In this document: piece after piece, positions 1-8,176 of the stretch | How positions within the stretch are numbered: the first letter of the stretch is position 1 | Layout: the number at the start of each line of letters is the position of its first letter | Assembly (NCBI RefSeq): GCF_036013745.1 | Contig: NZ_CP107880.1 | Coordinates: 10,168,001 to 10,232,000, forward strand | Direction: 5' to 3' | DNA: 64,000 nucleotides | Source of the DNA: Streptomyces sp. NBC_00483 | Lineage (GTDB): Bacteria > Actinomycetota > Actinomycetes > Streptomycetales > Streptomycetaceae | Program-made: the position numbers and the translations under genes | Notes under the pieces: generated by a model | What the model was told of the DNA's origin: nothing | Seen by the model: the letters and a program-made list of their open reading frames with translations, nothing else | Database searches by the model: none

Positions 1-34
1 GCGGCATGGCCAGGACCTCTTTCGCGAATCACGA

Positions 35-46
35 GACAACGTTGTC
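35..46. promoter_or_regulatory. Perfect 12-bp palindrome, candidate LacI-family operator
   Basis: GACAACGTTGTC is a perfect palindrome with the central CG typical of LacI/GalR operators. It lies beyond the 3' end of the GH2 gene, so it probably serves a gene to the left of the window. The same 12-mer recurs at 27695-27706. Binding is inferred. Confidence 0.45.
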
Positions 47-140
47 AGGTGGAAGGGGCTCAGTATTCGATCTCTGTCGGCGGGCGTCAACGGTCGGACG
101 GGGAGGGCGTGATGGCCTGTACGTGCCCACGGACGAGATC

Positions 141-184
141 CTGTACGTGCCCGCGGACGAGACGTCGTCCGCGGGCAGGCACAG
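141..184 (-). terminator. Hairpin terminator after the GH2 gene
   Basis: A perfect 12-bp stem (149-160 with 165-176, loop GACG) extends outward to about 19 bp with two mismatches. It sits 14 bases past the GH2 stop codon. The left arm is part of a 23-nt direct repeat (116-138 and 140-162, one mismatch), so the hairpin arm seems to have been duplicated. Confidence 0.65.
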
Positions 185-197
185 GCCATCACCGAGG

Positions 198-1994
198 TCA
201 GTCGCGGGTCCGGGTGAGGATCGCGCGGAGTTCGGGCACGGGGAGCTTCGGTTCGCGGTCCGCCGTCAGCAGGCCGTTGACCTCCTGCTCGGTGTCGGTG
301 AACTGGGTGTAGCAGAAGCCGGCGAGCCCCGAGTTCACGGCGGCCCCCACCAGCGAGGACAGCCGCTCGGCGAAGTCCTTGTCGGTGGCGACGGTGTCGT
401 AGCCGAACCACTCGGCGCCCTCGGCCGGTTCGAAGGTGGCGCCGCCGAACTCGCTGAGCACGACCGGCTGCCCCTGGTGGCGCACCCCGTCCAGCGTGAG
501 GCGCCGGACGCCGGGCCACTGCTCGGTCAACTCACCCTGGCGCAGGGACGCATGGCCGTAGCGTTCGCGCAGCACATCGGCGCTCTGCGTGTAGTCGTGC
601 ACGCCCCACATGTCACCGGCCGAGATCTCCCAGCCGTCGTTGGAGACGGCGGGCCGCGAGGGGTCGAGGGCCTTCGTCAGGTGGTACAGGGCGTCCATGA
701 AGTGGCGCTGCTCGGGGACGAGCGCCGGATTGGGTGCGGACCAGGATTCGTTGAGGGGAATCCAGGCGACGATCGAGGGGTGACTCAGGTCGCGCGAGAC
801 CGCCTCGGTCCACTCGGCGACCACCCGCTCGACGGTGGTCGTGGAGAACGCGTACGCCGACGGCATCTCGCCCCACAGCACGAGGCCGAGCCGGTCCGCC
901 CAGTACAGGAAGCGCGGATCCTCGATCTTCTGGTGGATGCGCAGCCCGTTGAGGCCGATCTCCTTGGCCAGTTCGGCCTCCCGCCGCAGCTCCTCCGCCG
1001 ACGCCGCGAGGTGCGAGCCCGACCAGTAGCCCTGCTGCAACGCGAGCCGCAGGAAGTACGGCTTGTGGTTGAGCAGGAAGAGTCCGTCGTCCCAGCCGAT
1101 GTCACGCAGCCCGAGGTACGACGAGACATGATCGACGGCCGCGCCGTCCGCCGCATCGTCGATGTCGACCGTCGCGTCCACGAGGTGCGGGTGCTCCGGG
1201 CTCCACAGCACACCGTCCAGGTCCTGGCCGTTGCGCAGCGCGGGCACCGCGATGTCGAACGTCGTCTCCTGTCCTTCGGCGAGGGTCCGCTGGTCGGCGA
1301 GGACGCGCCCGCCCAGCGCGAGCCGCACCGACACATGCACGGGCGACGCCGGCCACCCGCTCAGGCGCACCCGGCAGCGGACGCGGGCGTTCGCGACATC
1401 GGGAGTCCAGTGCAGCGTCGTCACGTGAAGTTCGGGCACCTCCTCCAGCCACACCGGCTGCCAGATCCCCGAGGTGCGGTGGTACCAGATGACGTGCGGG
1501 TCGTGGTGCCAGTCCTGCTTGCCGCGCGGCTGCGTCACGTCGAGCGGCTGGTCCTCCGCGCGCACCACGAGGACGTGCTCGCCGTCCCCGTCGAGCACGT
1601 CCGTGACATCGCAGGAGAAGCCGGTGTGTCCGCCCTCGTGCCGGCCGACCAGGCGGCCGTCCACCCAGACCTCCGCACGGTGGTCGACCGCACCGAAGTG
1701 CAGAAGCAGGCGGCGGCCCGGGGCGGGCCGTGTCACGTCGATCGTGCGCCGGTACCAGAGCACGGGGTGGAAGCCGGCGTCCCGCGCCCCGGACGCCTCG
1801 GACTCGGGCGGGTAGGGCACGGTCACGACGCCGGTGAACGGCGCGGTGACCTCCGGGTCCATCCAGCGCTCCGCGCGGCCGCGGTCGGCGTCGTCACGGG
1901 CGAACCGCCACGGACCGCTCAGGTCGTGCCAGTCCGGGGCCCGGACGAGCTGCGGCCGGGGGTGTCCTGCGACGTCGTGGTGGGTGTGAGACAA
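198..1994 (-). CDS. Glycoside hydrolase family 2 protein
   Basis: A 598-residue GH2 enzyme of the beta-galactosidase / beta-glucuronidase / beta-mannosidase superfamily. It has an N-terminal jelly-roll domain, an immunoglobulin-like middle and a C-terminal TIM barrel. The acid/base pair N415-E416 is in WIPLNESW and the nucleophile E515 is in VVLSEFGG. There is no signal peptide, so it should act in the cytoplasm on imported oligosaccharide. The start is TTG with GGAG six bases upstream. It is the last gene of the leftward operon with the YesL protein, permeases and binding protein, and presumably cleaves the transported sugar. Exact substrate cannot be read from the sequence. Confidence 0.88.
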   Translation of the reverse strand: MSHTHHDVAGHPRPQLVRAPDWHDLSGPWRFARDDADRGRAERWMDPEVTAPFTGVVTVPYPPESEASGARDAGFHPVLWYRRTIDVTRPAPGRRLLLHFGAVDHRAEVWVDGRLVGRHEGGHTGFSCDVTDVLDGDGEHVLVVRAEDQPLDVTQPRGKQDWHHDPHVIWYHRTSGIWQPVWLEEVPELHVTTLHWTPDVANARVRCRVRLSGWPASPVHVSVRLALGGRVLADQRTLAEGQETTFDIAVPALRNGQDLDGVLWSPEHPHLVDATVDIDDAADGAAVDHVSSYLGLRDIGWDDGLFLLNHKPYFLRLALQQGYWSGSHLAASAEELRREAELAKEIGLNGLRIHQKIEDPRFLYWADRLGLVLWGEMPSAYAFSTTTVERVVAEWTEAVSRDLSHPSIVAWIPLNESWSAPNPALVPEQRHFMDALYHLTKALDPSRPAVSNDGWEISAGDMWGVHDYTQSADVLRERYGHASLRQGELTEQWPGVRRLTLDGVRHQGQPVVLSEFGGATFEPAEGAEWFGYDTVATDKDFAERLSSLVGAAVNSGLAGFCYTQFTDTEQEVNGLLTADREPKLPVPELRAILTRTRD

Positions 1995-2042
1995 GGAGAA
2001 CTCCGGTGGTGTGGTGCGCTGTTCAGGGGACGGGTCGGGGTG

Positions 2043-2666
2043 TCAGGGCGCGGTGCGGACCGTGGGGGAGCGGAGGTCGACGGCCGTGGCGGCGAAGGCC
2101 AGCGGGCCGGGCAGCAGTGGGACGAGCATCGGCATCGCCCACGCGAGGAGCGCGGCCAGGACCACGGCGCCCGCGAGGAGCAGGCTGCCGCGCGGATCGG
2201 CGACCGAGCGGACGAGACTCTCACGGGCGGACAGCCGATGCGGTTCCTCCAGCGCCGTGGCGCGCAGCCCCACGACCGCGGCGCCCAGGGCGAGCAGCAA
2301 CAGGGCGGGTGCCAGCACCTGCGCTCCGGGCAGGTCGGCGCCGAGCAGCCGGCTGTCGAGGAACAGGAGCAGGGCGAAGAGCGGCGGGACGAGGCCGGCC
2401 AGCAGCGTGCGCGCGCCGAGGCGTGCGCGCAGCTCACCGACGTATCCGCGGACACTGATCTGGACGCCGCTGCGTGCCGTACCGCGCAGCGTCGCCGACG
2501 CGGCCGAGAAGGCTGCGGGCGCCGTGACGACGGGCAGGCAGGCGACGCTGGTCAGCAGGCCGACGAGCAGCATGTCCGCGAAGAGCGAGAAGCCGCCGCC
2601 GAACACCTCGCCGGGCTCCCGGCGTTGCCGTCCCGTGCCTCGTGGCGCGACAGGTGTGTGAGTCAT
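2043..2666 (-). CDS. YesL-like (DUF624) membrane protein
   Basis: A 207-residue protein with several hydrophobic segments (about 28-50, 87-108, 118-140 and 165-190). It resembles the YesL/DUF624 family, small membrane proteins found inside carbohydrate ABC operons in Gram-positive bacteria and possibly acting as transporter accessories. The family assignment rests on size, topology and context. It starts nine bases after the preceding permease stop, so the two are co-transcribed. Confidence 0.72.
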   Translation of the reverse strand: MTHTPVAPRGTGRQRREPGEVFGGGFSLFADMLLVGLLTSVACLPVVTAPAAFSAASATLRGTARSGVQISVRGYVGELRARLGARTLLAGLVPPLFALLLFLDSRLLGADLPGAQVLAPALLLLALGAAVVGLRATALEEPHRLSARESLVRSVADPRGSLLLAGAVVLAALLAWAMPMLVPLLPGPLAFAATAVDLRSPTVRTAP

Positions 2667-2675
2667 GTGTGTGTC

Positions 2676-3512
2676 TCAGCCCTTCAGCCCGGAGGTCGCC
2701 ATGCCCTGGACGAGATAGCGCTGGAAGACGAAGAAGAACAGCACGATCGGCAGGACGGAGATCACCGACATGGCGAACATCGGCCCGTACGCGGAGGTGC
2801 TGCCCTGGTCGACGAAGCTGCGCAGGGCGAGGGTGATGGTCGACTTCTCCGGCGAGAACAGATAGATCATCTGCGTGAAGAAGTCGTTCCACGTCCAGAT
2901 GAACGTGAAGATGGCCGTGGTGATCAGCGCCGGACGGCTGAGCGGCAGCGTGATCGCCCAGTAGGTGCGGAACGGGCCGCAGCCGTCGATCCGCGCCGAC
3001 TCCTCGAGCTCCCGCGGAAGCCCCCGCATGAACTGCACGATGAGGAACACGAAGAACGCCTCGGTGGCAAGGAACTTCGGCAGGATCAACGGCCAGAACG
3101 TGTCCGTGAGGCCGAGCCGGTTGAAGATGATGTACTGCGGGATCAGTACGACGTGGTGCGGCAGCATCAGCGTCGCCACCATGAACCCGAACATCGGCTT
3201 GCTCATCCGGAACCGCAGCCGCGCGAAGGCGTACGCGGCCAGCGAGCAGGACAGCACATTGCCGAGAACGGCGCCGCCGGCGATCAACAGGGTGTTGCCG
3301 AGCAGCCGGCTCACCGGCACGCCCGACACCCCGTCGAGCGCGGTCGTGTAGTTGCCCCACTCCAGGTGGCTGGGCCACAGGTCGAGGCTGGCGATGACCT
3401 CGTCGGCCGGCTTCAGCGACGTGGCGAGCAGCCAGGCCAGCGGGTACAGCAGCACCAACAGGCCCACGGCGGCGATCGTGTGCGGCACCCACCGCTTCGC
3501 GGCGATGTTCAT
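2676..3512 (-). CDS. Carbohydrate ABC transporter permease (MalG type)
   Basis: A 278-residue inner-membrane permease of the CUT1 family with about six transmembrane helices. The EAA loop, which contacts the ATPase, is visible as EESARIDGCG followed by PLSRPALIT. It pairs with the adjacent permease, whose stop overlaps this start as ATGA. A longer open frame exists upstream, but family length and the ATGA overlap fix the ATG at 3512. No ATPase gene is present nearby; a shared MsiK-type ATPase is the usual solution in Streptomyces. Confidence 0.92.
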   Translation of the reverse strand: MNIAAKRWVPHTIAAVGLLVLLYPLAWLLATSLKPADEVIASLDLWPSHLEWGNYTTALDGVSGVPVSRLLGNTLLIAGGAVLGNVLSCSLAAYAFARLRFRMSKPMFGFMVATLMLPHHVVLIPQYIIFNRLGLTDTFWPLILPKFLATEAFFVFLIVQFMRGLPRELEESARIDGCGPFRTYWAITLPLSRPALITTAIFTFIWTWNDFFTQMIYLFSPEKSTITLALRSFVDQGSTSAYGPMFAMSVISVLPIVLFFFVFQRYLVQGMATSGLKG

Positions 3513-4477
3513 CGGCCCTCCTCGTCGGCGTAGAAGACCCAGGACCGGGACGTCCGGAAGAGGATCAGGGTGACCACGCCGATCGCGATCAGCAGCAGCC
3601 AGGCCATCGCCGAGGCGTAGCCCATGTGCGAGGCCGTGAAGCCGCGCTCGTACAGGTACAGCGTGTAGAACAGCGTGGAATCGGCGGGCCCGCCGTCGCC
3701 GCCACTGACGGCGAACGCGGGGGTGAACACCTGGAAGGAGTTGATGACTTCGAGGACCAGGTTGAAGAAGACGACCGGGGACAGCATCGGCACGGTCACC
3801 GACACGAACTGCCGCCAGCGGCCCGCCCCGTCGAGCGCCGCGGCCTCGTACAGATCGGGCGAGATCTGCTGCAGACCCGCCAGGAAGATCACCATCGGCG
3901 CGCCGAACTGCCACACCGTCAGCAGGACGATCACGTAGATCGAGAGGTCGGCGTTGCCCACCCAGCCGCCCGTGTGGATGCCGATCGAATCCAGCGCGCG
4001 GGAGATGGTCCCGCCGTCGTTGAACAGCGCACGCCACACCAGCGCGATGGACATGCTCGCACCGAGCAGCGACGGGGCGTAGAACGCGGAGCGGTAGAAG
4101 GCCCGGCCCCGGCTGAGGTTCTTCAGCAGCATGGCCGCACCGAGGGCGAGACCCAGCTTCAGCGGGACGGCCACGACGACGTACAGCATCGTGGTGCCCA
4201 CCGAGCGCCAGTAGCGGGGGTCGTCCGTGAGCATGTCGGTGTAGTTGCGCAGGCCGATCCACTTCGGCGGGTCGAACAGGTTGTAGTCCGTGAACGACAG
4301 ATACAGCGACACCGCCATCGGTACGAGCGTCAGCACGACCGCGCCGATGATCCACGGCGAGAGGAACACGTAGGCGGGCCACTGCTTCTCGCGCACCCGG
4401 CGGACGCGGCCGCCGGACGTCGACCGCTCGGGGTCCTGGTGTGCGGGGGCGGGCGCCTTGGTGGTGAGTGCGCTCAT
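3509..4477 (-). CDS. Carbohydrate ABC transporter permease (MalF type)
   Basis: A 322-residue CUT1 permease with a basic cytoplasmic N-terminus, six predicted transmembrane helices and the EAA loop EAAALDGAGRW. It forms the membrane channel with the downstream MalG-type partner. Its ATG overlaps the stop of the binding-protein gene by four bases, indicating translational coupling. The operon order is binding protein, MalF type, MalG type, YesL-like protein, GH2 enzyme. Confidence 0.92.
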   Translation of the reverse strand: MSALTTKAPAPAHQDPERSTSGGRVRRVREKQWPAYVFLSPWIIGAVVLTLVPMAVSLYLSFTDYNLFDPPKWIGLRNYTDMLTDDPRYWRSVGTTMLYVVVAVPLKLGLALGAAMLLKNLSRGRAFYRSAFYAPSLLGASMSIALVWRALFNDGGTISRALDSIGIHTGGWVGNADLSIYVIVLLTVWQFGAPMVIFLAGLQQISPDLYEAAALDGAGRWRQFVSVTVPMLSPVVFFNLVLEVINSFQVFTPAFAVSGGDGGPADSTLFYTLYLYERGFTASHMGYASAMAWLLLIAIGVVTLILFRTSRSWVFYADEEGR

Positions 4478-5811
4478 GACCTCAGCTCCTTGTTGGCCTC
4501 GTCGACGAGTTCGCGCGCCGCCTGGCGGGGAGTGGCCTTGCCGTACATCACGCGCTGGTACACGCGGTTGAACGTGGGCTGGATCGCCAGGTCGGCGGGC
4601 GGCGGGGCGGTCGGCGGAGCGTCGAGGCCGTACTTCTCCATCGTCTGCGCGTAGCGGTAGATCTCCAGCTCGGGGCCCTTGAGGGTCTTGCCGACGCGTG
4701 CGGCGATCGTCCGGTTGGGCGGGGTGGACCGGGAGAACCCGAGAATGTCGCCGACCCGGCGGTCGTTGAGCAGGAAGTCGACCAACTGGGCGGCCTCCTT
4801 GGGGTGCGCGGAGTGCGCGCCGATCCCGACCAGCATGCTCGGCTTGAAGTACGCGCCCTGCCTGCCGTCGGTCGTGGGCACGGACGCGTAGTGGATGTGG
4901 TCGCCGAGCAGGTCGACATAGCCGGGGAAGGGTGCGTCCCACGTGAAGTCGGAGGCGGCGAGATGGCGGCCCATCGGGGTCATCTCGGTGTTCTTGGCCT
5001 GCACGGAGTCCCGGGGCTCGGCGACCGCGCCCGCCTTGCGGAGGCGGTCGTAGAACGTCCAGAACTCGGCGAGATCGTCCTCGGTGAAGGCGAGTTCGGT
5101 CTGGCTCTTGTAGAGCTTCCCGCCGCGGCCGCGCAGCCAGTCCTCGAAGATGTCCTCGTTGCCGCCGCCGTCGTTGGAGCCGCGCAGCGTGCGGCCGTCG
5201 GGGGCCTTCAGGTCGAGGGCGGTGATTTTCTTGTTGGCCTCCGCCCACTCCTGCCAGGTCCAGTCGTTGGGAGGTGTGCCGATCCCGGCCCGCTCGAAGA
5301 TCTTCGAGTCGTAGGCGAACCCGGTGATGCCGCGACCCATCGGCAGGGCGTACTGGCCACCCCGGTACGTGCCGGTGCGCAGGAAGCTGTGGTCCATGTC
5401 GGACGTGTCGATGGTCCCGCGCTTGATGGCGTCGTCCAGGGACAGCAGCGCGTCACCGCCGGCGTACTGGGACACCTGCCGGTAGTCCAGCTGCACCACG
5501 TCGGGGATACCGCCGCCCGCGGCCTGCGTGGCCAACTTCTGGAGGTACGCGCCGAATTCACCGTTCGACGTGCGGACGGTGACGCCGGGGTGCTCCTTCT
5601 CGAAGAGGCGCACCGCCTTCTCGGTGCGCGCGGCACGGTCGTCATTGCCCCACCAGGAGAACCTGAGGGTGACACCGCTCGACGTGCCGCCGCTCGCGGT
5701 GGAACAGCCGGACAACGTGCCGGTCAGCGTGGCACCGACCCCGGCGGCCGCGGTGGTCAGGACGGCCCGGCGGCTGAGGTGGGGGCGCGGGCCGCTTCGG
5801 GGCTCGGGCAT
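4474..5811 (-). CDS. Extracellular sugar-binding lipoprotein (ABC transporter)
   Basis: A 445-residue family 1 solute-binding protein. The N-terminus combines a twin-arginine-like motif (SRRAVLTT) with a lipobox (LSGC, Cys36), so it is likely exported by Tat and lipid-anchored outside. The mature part has the expected SBP features (RFSWWGND near the start, then GIPDVVQLD). It captures the sugar for the two permeases and is the first gene of the leftward operon. A LacI-type operator candidate (5891-5904) lies about 80 bases upstream. Confidence 0.92.
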   Translation of the reverse strand: MPEPRSGPRPHLSRRAVLTTAAAGVGATLTGTLSGCSTASGGTSSGVTLRFSWWGNDDRAARTEKAVRLFEKEHPGVTVRTSNGEFGAYLQKLATQAAGGGIPDVVQLDYRQVSQYAGGDALLSLDDAIKRGTIDTSDMDHSFLRTGTYRGGQYALPMGRGITGFAYDSKIFERAGIGTPPNDWTWQEWAEANKKITALDLKAPDGRTLRGSNDGGGNEDIFEDWLRGRGGKLYKSQTELAFTEDDLAEFWTFYDRLRKAGAVAEPRDSVQAKNTEMTPMGRHLAASDFTWDAPFPGYVDLLGDHIHYASVPTTDGRQGAYFKPSMLVGIGAHSAHPKEAAQLVDFLLNDRRVGDILGFSRSTPPNRTIAARVGKTLKGPELEIYRYAQTMEKYGLDAPPTAPPPADLAIQPTFNRVYQRVMYGKATPRQAARELVDEANKELRS

Positions 5812-5890
5812 GGGAGACCTCTCGTGAGGCAGGCGTGTGGGGCACCGCGACTGGCGCGCAGGGGCTGCGACGCGCTCCGACGGCGGCGGA

Positions 5891-5904
5891 TTCCAACGTT
5901 GTAA
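5891..5904. promoter_or_regulatory. LacI-type operator candidate between binding protein and lacI-type gene
   Basis: TTCCAACGTTGTAA is a near-palindrome (6 of 7 outer pairs) centred on AACGTT, in the divergent gap between the sugar ABC operon and its LacI-family gene. The identical 14-mer occurs at 6082-6095 inside the regulator gene. Confidence 0.6.
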
Positions 5905-6022
5905 CCAGTGGGTGTCGTCGAGGTCAACCCTCTGACGTAAATGAACGCGGACCGGAACCAGGGCTGTGAATGGCGGGCGCCACGTGCATAATCAGGGGCA
6001 ACAACATGAGGGGAGCCGGTCA

Positions 6023-7066
6023 GTGGCAGCAGTGACGCTCAAGGACGTCGCCGAGCGGGCGGGGGTGTCGATCAAAACGGTTTCCAACGTTGTAAGGGAC
6101 GCGCCACGGGTCTCGGAAGCCACGCGGACCCGCGTGATGCGCGCTGTGCAGGAGCTGGGGTACCGGCCGAACCCCTCGGCCCGCAGGCTGCGGACCGGGC
6201 GCAGCGGCCTGATCGCCCTCGCCGTCCCCGACCTGGCCACGCCCTACTTCGCGGAACTCGCCCACCATGTGCGCACGGAGGCGGCGGCTCTCGGCTTCAC
6301 CGTCCTCATCGAGGAGACCCTCGGCGACACCAAGGAGGAACTGCGCCTCGCGACGGGTGTGGGTGCGTCACTCCTGGACGGTGTGATCCTCTCCCCGCTG
6401 CATGTCTCGCCGCACGAACTCGCCCCCGTCACCGACCAGTTCCCCCTCGTCCTCCTCGGCGAGCGCAGCTACCAAGGCGACCGCGTGGTGGCGGACCACG
6501 TCCTCATCGACAACGTGGCGGCCGCCCGCGAGGCCACCGCACACCTCGCGAGTCTTGGCCGCACCCGCATCGCCGCGATCGGCGTCGACAAGGCGGGCTC
6601 CGCCACCAGCCGACAACGCCTGGAGGGCTTCCAGCAGGCCCTGCACGACGCGGGCCTGACCTACGACCCCCGCCTCGCACCCCAGATCAAGGACTTCGAC
6701 CGCCGCAACGGCCTCCAGGCGATGCGCACCCTCACCGCCCTCCCCGAGGATCAGCGCCCGGACGCGGTCTTCTGCTTCAGCGACCTCCTGGCCGTCGGCG
6801 CACGCCGCGCCCTGCACGAAGCGGACCTGACCATCCCCGGCGACGTGGCCCTGGCCGGCGTCGACGGCTCGGAGGAGGCCCTCTACGGCACCCCGTCGCT
6901 GACCTCAGTGGTCCCCGACAAGTCGGCGATCGCCGCGCTGGCGGTGAAGTGCCTGGTCGACCGCGTCCGCGCGGAGGACCCACCGCCGTTCGAGGTGCAC
7001 ATGGCGCCGCATTGGCTGGAGGTGCGGGAGTCGAGCGGGGGCGAACGGAAGCCGTTGGAGCCCTGA
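6023..7066 (+). CDS. LacI-family transcriptional regulator
   Basis: A 347-residue repressor: N-terminal HTH (residues 5-24, with the TVSNVV recognition segment), hinge with PNPSARRLRTG, and a periplasmic-binding-type sugar-sensing domain to the C-terminus. The GTG at 6023 is chosen because AGGGGAG lies 8 bases upstream and it places the HTH at the usual N-terminal position; earlier in-frame ATGs add a non-family extension. It is divergent from the sugar ABC operon and should repress it and itself until the sugar binds. The HTH codons contain a second copy of the upstream operator (6082-6095), using codons rare for this genome. Confidence 0.93.
   Translation: MAAVTLKDVAERAGVSIKTVSNVVRDAPRVSEATRTRVMRAVQELGYRPNPSARRLRTGRSGLIALAVPDLATPYFAELAHHVRTEAAALGFTVLIEETLGDTKEELRLATGVGASLLDGVILSPLHVSPHELAPVTDQFPLVLLGERSYQGDRVVADHVLIDNVAAAREATAHLASLGRTRIAAIGVDKAGSATSRQRLEGFQQALHDAGLTYDPRLAPQIKDFDRRNGLQAMRTLTALPEDQRPDAVFCFSDLLAVGARRALHEADLTIPGDVALAGVDGSEEALYGTPSLTSVVPDKSAIAALAVKCLVDRVRAEDPPPFEVHMAPHWLEVRESSGGERKPLEP
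6082..6095. promoter_or_regulatory. Operator copy embedded in the LacI helix-turn-helix codons
   Basis: Exact repeat of the 14-mer at 5891-5904, located 191 bases away inside the regulator gene. The codons around it (AAA, GTT, GTT, GTA, AGG) are atypical for this GC-rich genome, suggesting the DNA sequence itself is conserved, for example for DNA looping. The role is inferred. Confidence 0.5.
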
Positions 7067-7190
7067 ACGCTCCTGCTCAGCCACGCCGTTCGCCCCTCGT
7101 TGGAGTCTTGAACGCTCGTGCTCAGCCCGTCCGTTCACCCCTCGTCGGAGTCCTGAACGCCCGCGCCCCGCCCCGCCGTTCACCCCTCGA
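7049..7190. repeat. Three degenerate 45-bp tandem repeats across two convergent stop codons
   Basis: The segment TTGGAGYCYTGAACGCTC recurs at about 7055, 7100 and 7146 (third copy more diverged), each followed by a CCGTTCRCCCCTCG segment. The array starts in the last codons of the LacI gene and ends in the last codons of the GntR gene, so both C-termini are encoded by repeat sequence. Confidence 0.6.
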
Positions 7191-7857
7191 AGGACGCCGC
7201 CAGAATCTCCTGCACCCGCGCCGCGTTCGACGCGATGTGATGCCGTGCCTCCCGCTGCGCGCGCTCCGCGTCGCCCGCGCGGATCGCGGACATGAGAGGT
7301 TCGTGCTCGCCGAGCAGCTTGCGCGGGTTCTCGTTCTCGCGTTCGTGGGCGGACAACGCCATGAGGTAGAAGCGCAGTTCACGGGTGAGCCCGGCGTAGA
7401 ACGCGTCGAGGCGTGCGTTGCCGAGCGTCGCCACGATCGCCCCGTGGAAGGCCAGGTCCGCGGCCACGATGTCGGCACGCCGCAGTGAGCCCGTGACCGT
7501 GACGAGGTTCTCGTACGCCGCCTCCACAGCGGCGAGTTGAGCCGTGCCGAGGGGCGCCGCGAGGGCCGCCGCCTCCAAGTGCTCGCGCGCCATGTAGAGC
7601 TCGTCGACGCTCCGCGGCGTGGGGGAGATGACCACGGCCCCGCGGTTGGCCTGGAACCGGATCAGACCGCCGTGTTCCAGCAGACGGACGGCCTCGCGCA
7701 CCGTGTTGCGGGCGATGCCGAGTTCGGCGGCGATGGCGCTCTCGCGCAGGCGCTCGCCCGGCCGGAAGGAGCCGGCGAGGATCCGCTCCGACAGACCGTC
7801 GGCGATCTGCTGCGCGGTCGTGGTCCGCTGGGCCACCAGCCCTTCAAGTGCCGTCAT
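7180..7857 (-). CDS. GntR-family transcriptional regulator (FCD/FadR type)
   Basis: A 225-residue regulator with an N-terminal winged HTH (about residues 12-75, GERLRESAIAAELGIARN) and a C-terminal all-helical FCD ligand-binding domain. FCD domains typically sense small carboxylic or amino acids. The ATG at 7857 gives normal family length; the open frame extends further upstream without family similarity. It is divergent from the APC permease-aminotransferase-NCS1 group, which it probably regulates. A perfect inverted repeat at 8083-8097 is a candidate operator. Confidence 0.9.
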   Translation of the reverse strand: MTALEGLVAQRTTTAQQIADGLSERILAGSFRPGERLRESAIAAELGIARNTVREAVRLLEHGGLIRFQANRGAVVISPTPRSVDELYMAREHLEAAALAAPLGTAQLAAVEAAYENLVTVTGSLRRADIVAADLAFHGAIVATLGNARLDAFYAGLTRELRFYLMALSAHERENENPRKLLGEHEPLMSAIRAGDAERAQREARHHIASNAARVQEILAASFEG

Positions 7858-7890
7858 GGCGTCATCGTAGCCACCCTGTGACCCTAGGTC

Positions 7891-8066
7891 CCTTCTGGCG
7901 GATCCTGCTGGAGTCGCGGGGCCTGGCACGCACATCTGCTGCGTTGTCGTCGGTTGCCAACGCTCCGCGTTGACGCCCTCCTCCGCCTTGCAGCTGCACG
8001 CACCAGGCCCCGCTCGCCTGCACCGCACGTGGACGCCGTCCGCATCCAGCCTGATCCGCCAGAAGG
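7891..8066. repeat. Nested long inverted repeat, possible structured RNA or repeat element
   Basis: A 14-bp perfect outer stem (7891-7904 with 8053-8066) extends inward with few mismatches. An inner stem follows (7916-7926 with 8003-8013, 11 bp exact) and an apex hairpin CAACGC-TCC-GCGTTG (7958-7972). The whole 176-bp unit fills the gap between the GntR gene and the permease promoter. No coding frame is convincing. It could be a palindromic repeat element, a small RNA or a long leader fold. Confidence 0.5.
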
Positions 8067-8082
8067 ACCCTGGTGCCGAACA

Positions 8083-8097
8083 GTAGAACTGTTCTAC
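8083..8097. promoter_or_regulatory. Perfect inverted repeat, candidate GntR operator
   Basis: GTAGAAC-T-GTTCTAC is a perfect 7-bp inverted repeat with a one-base centre, 80 bases before the APC permease start and downstream of the structured repeat. Its size and position fit an FCD-type GntR operator controlling the divergent genes. Confidence 0.55.
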
Positions 8098-8176
8098 AGT
8101 TGCGCACTGCTTCGGCCGCTCACGGCCCGTCGCCTGCGTGACCCACTGAACCGATGTTGCAGGAGGGCTCTCCACA

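Noticed and set aside
6..3533. 1175-codon open frame on the plus strand opposite the GH2/permease genes
   Set aside because: Arg/Gly/Pro-rich composition with no domain; it mirrors the codon bias of well-supported minus-strand genes.
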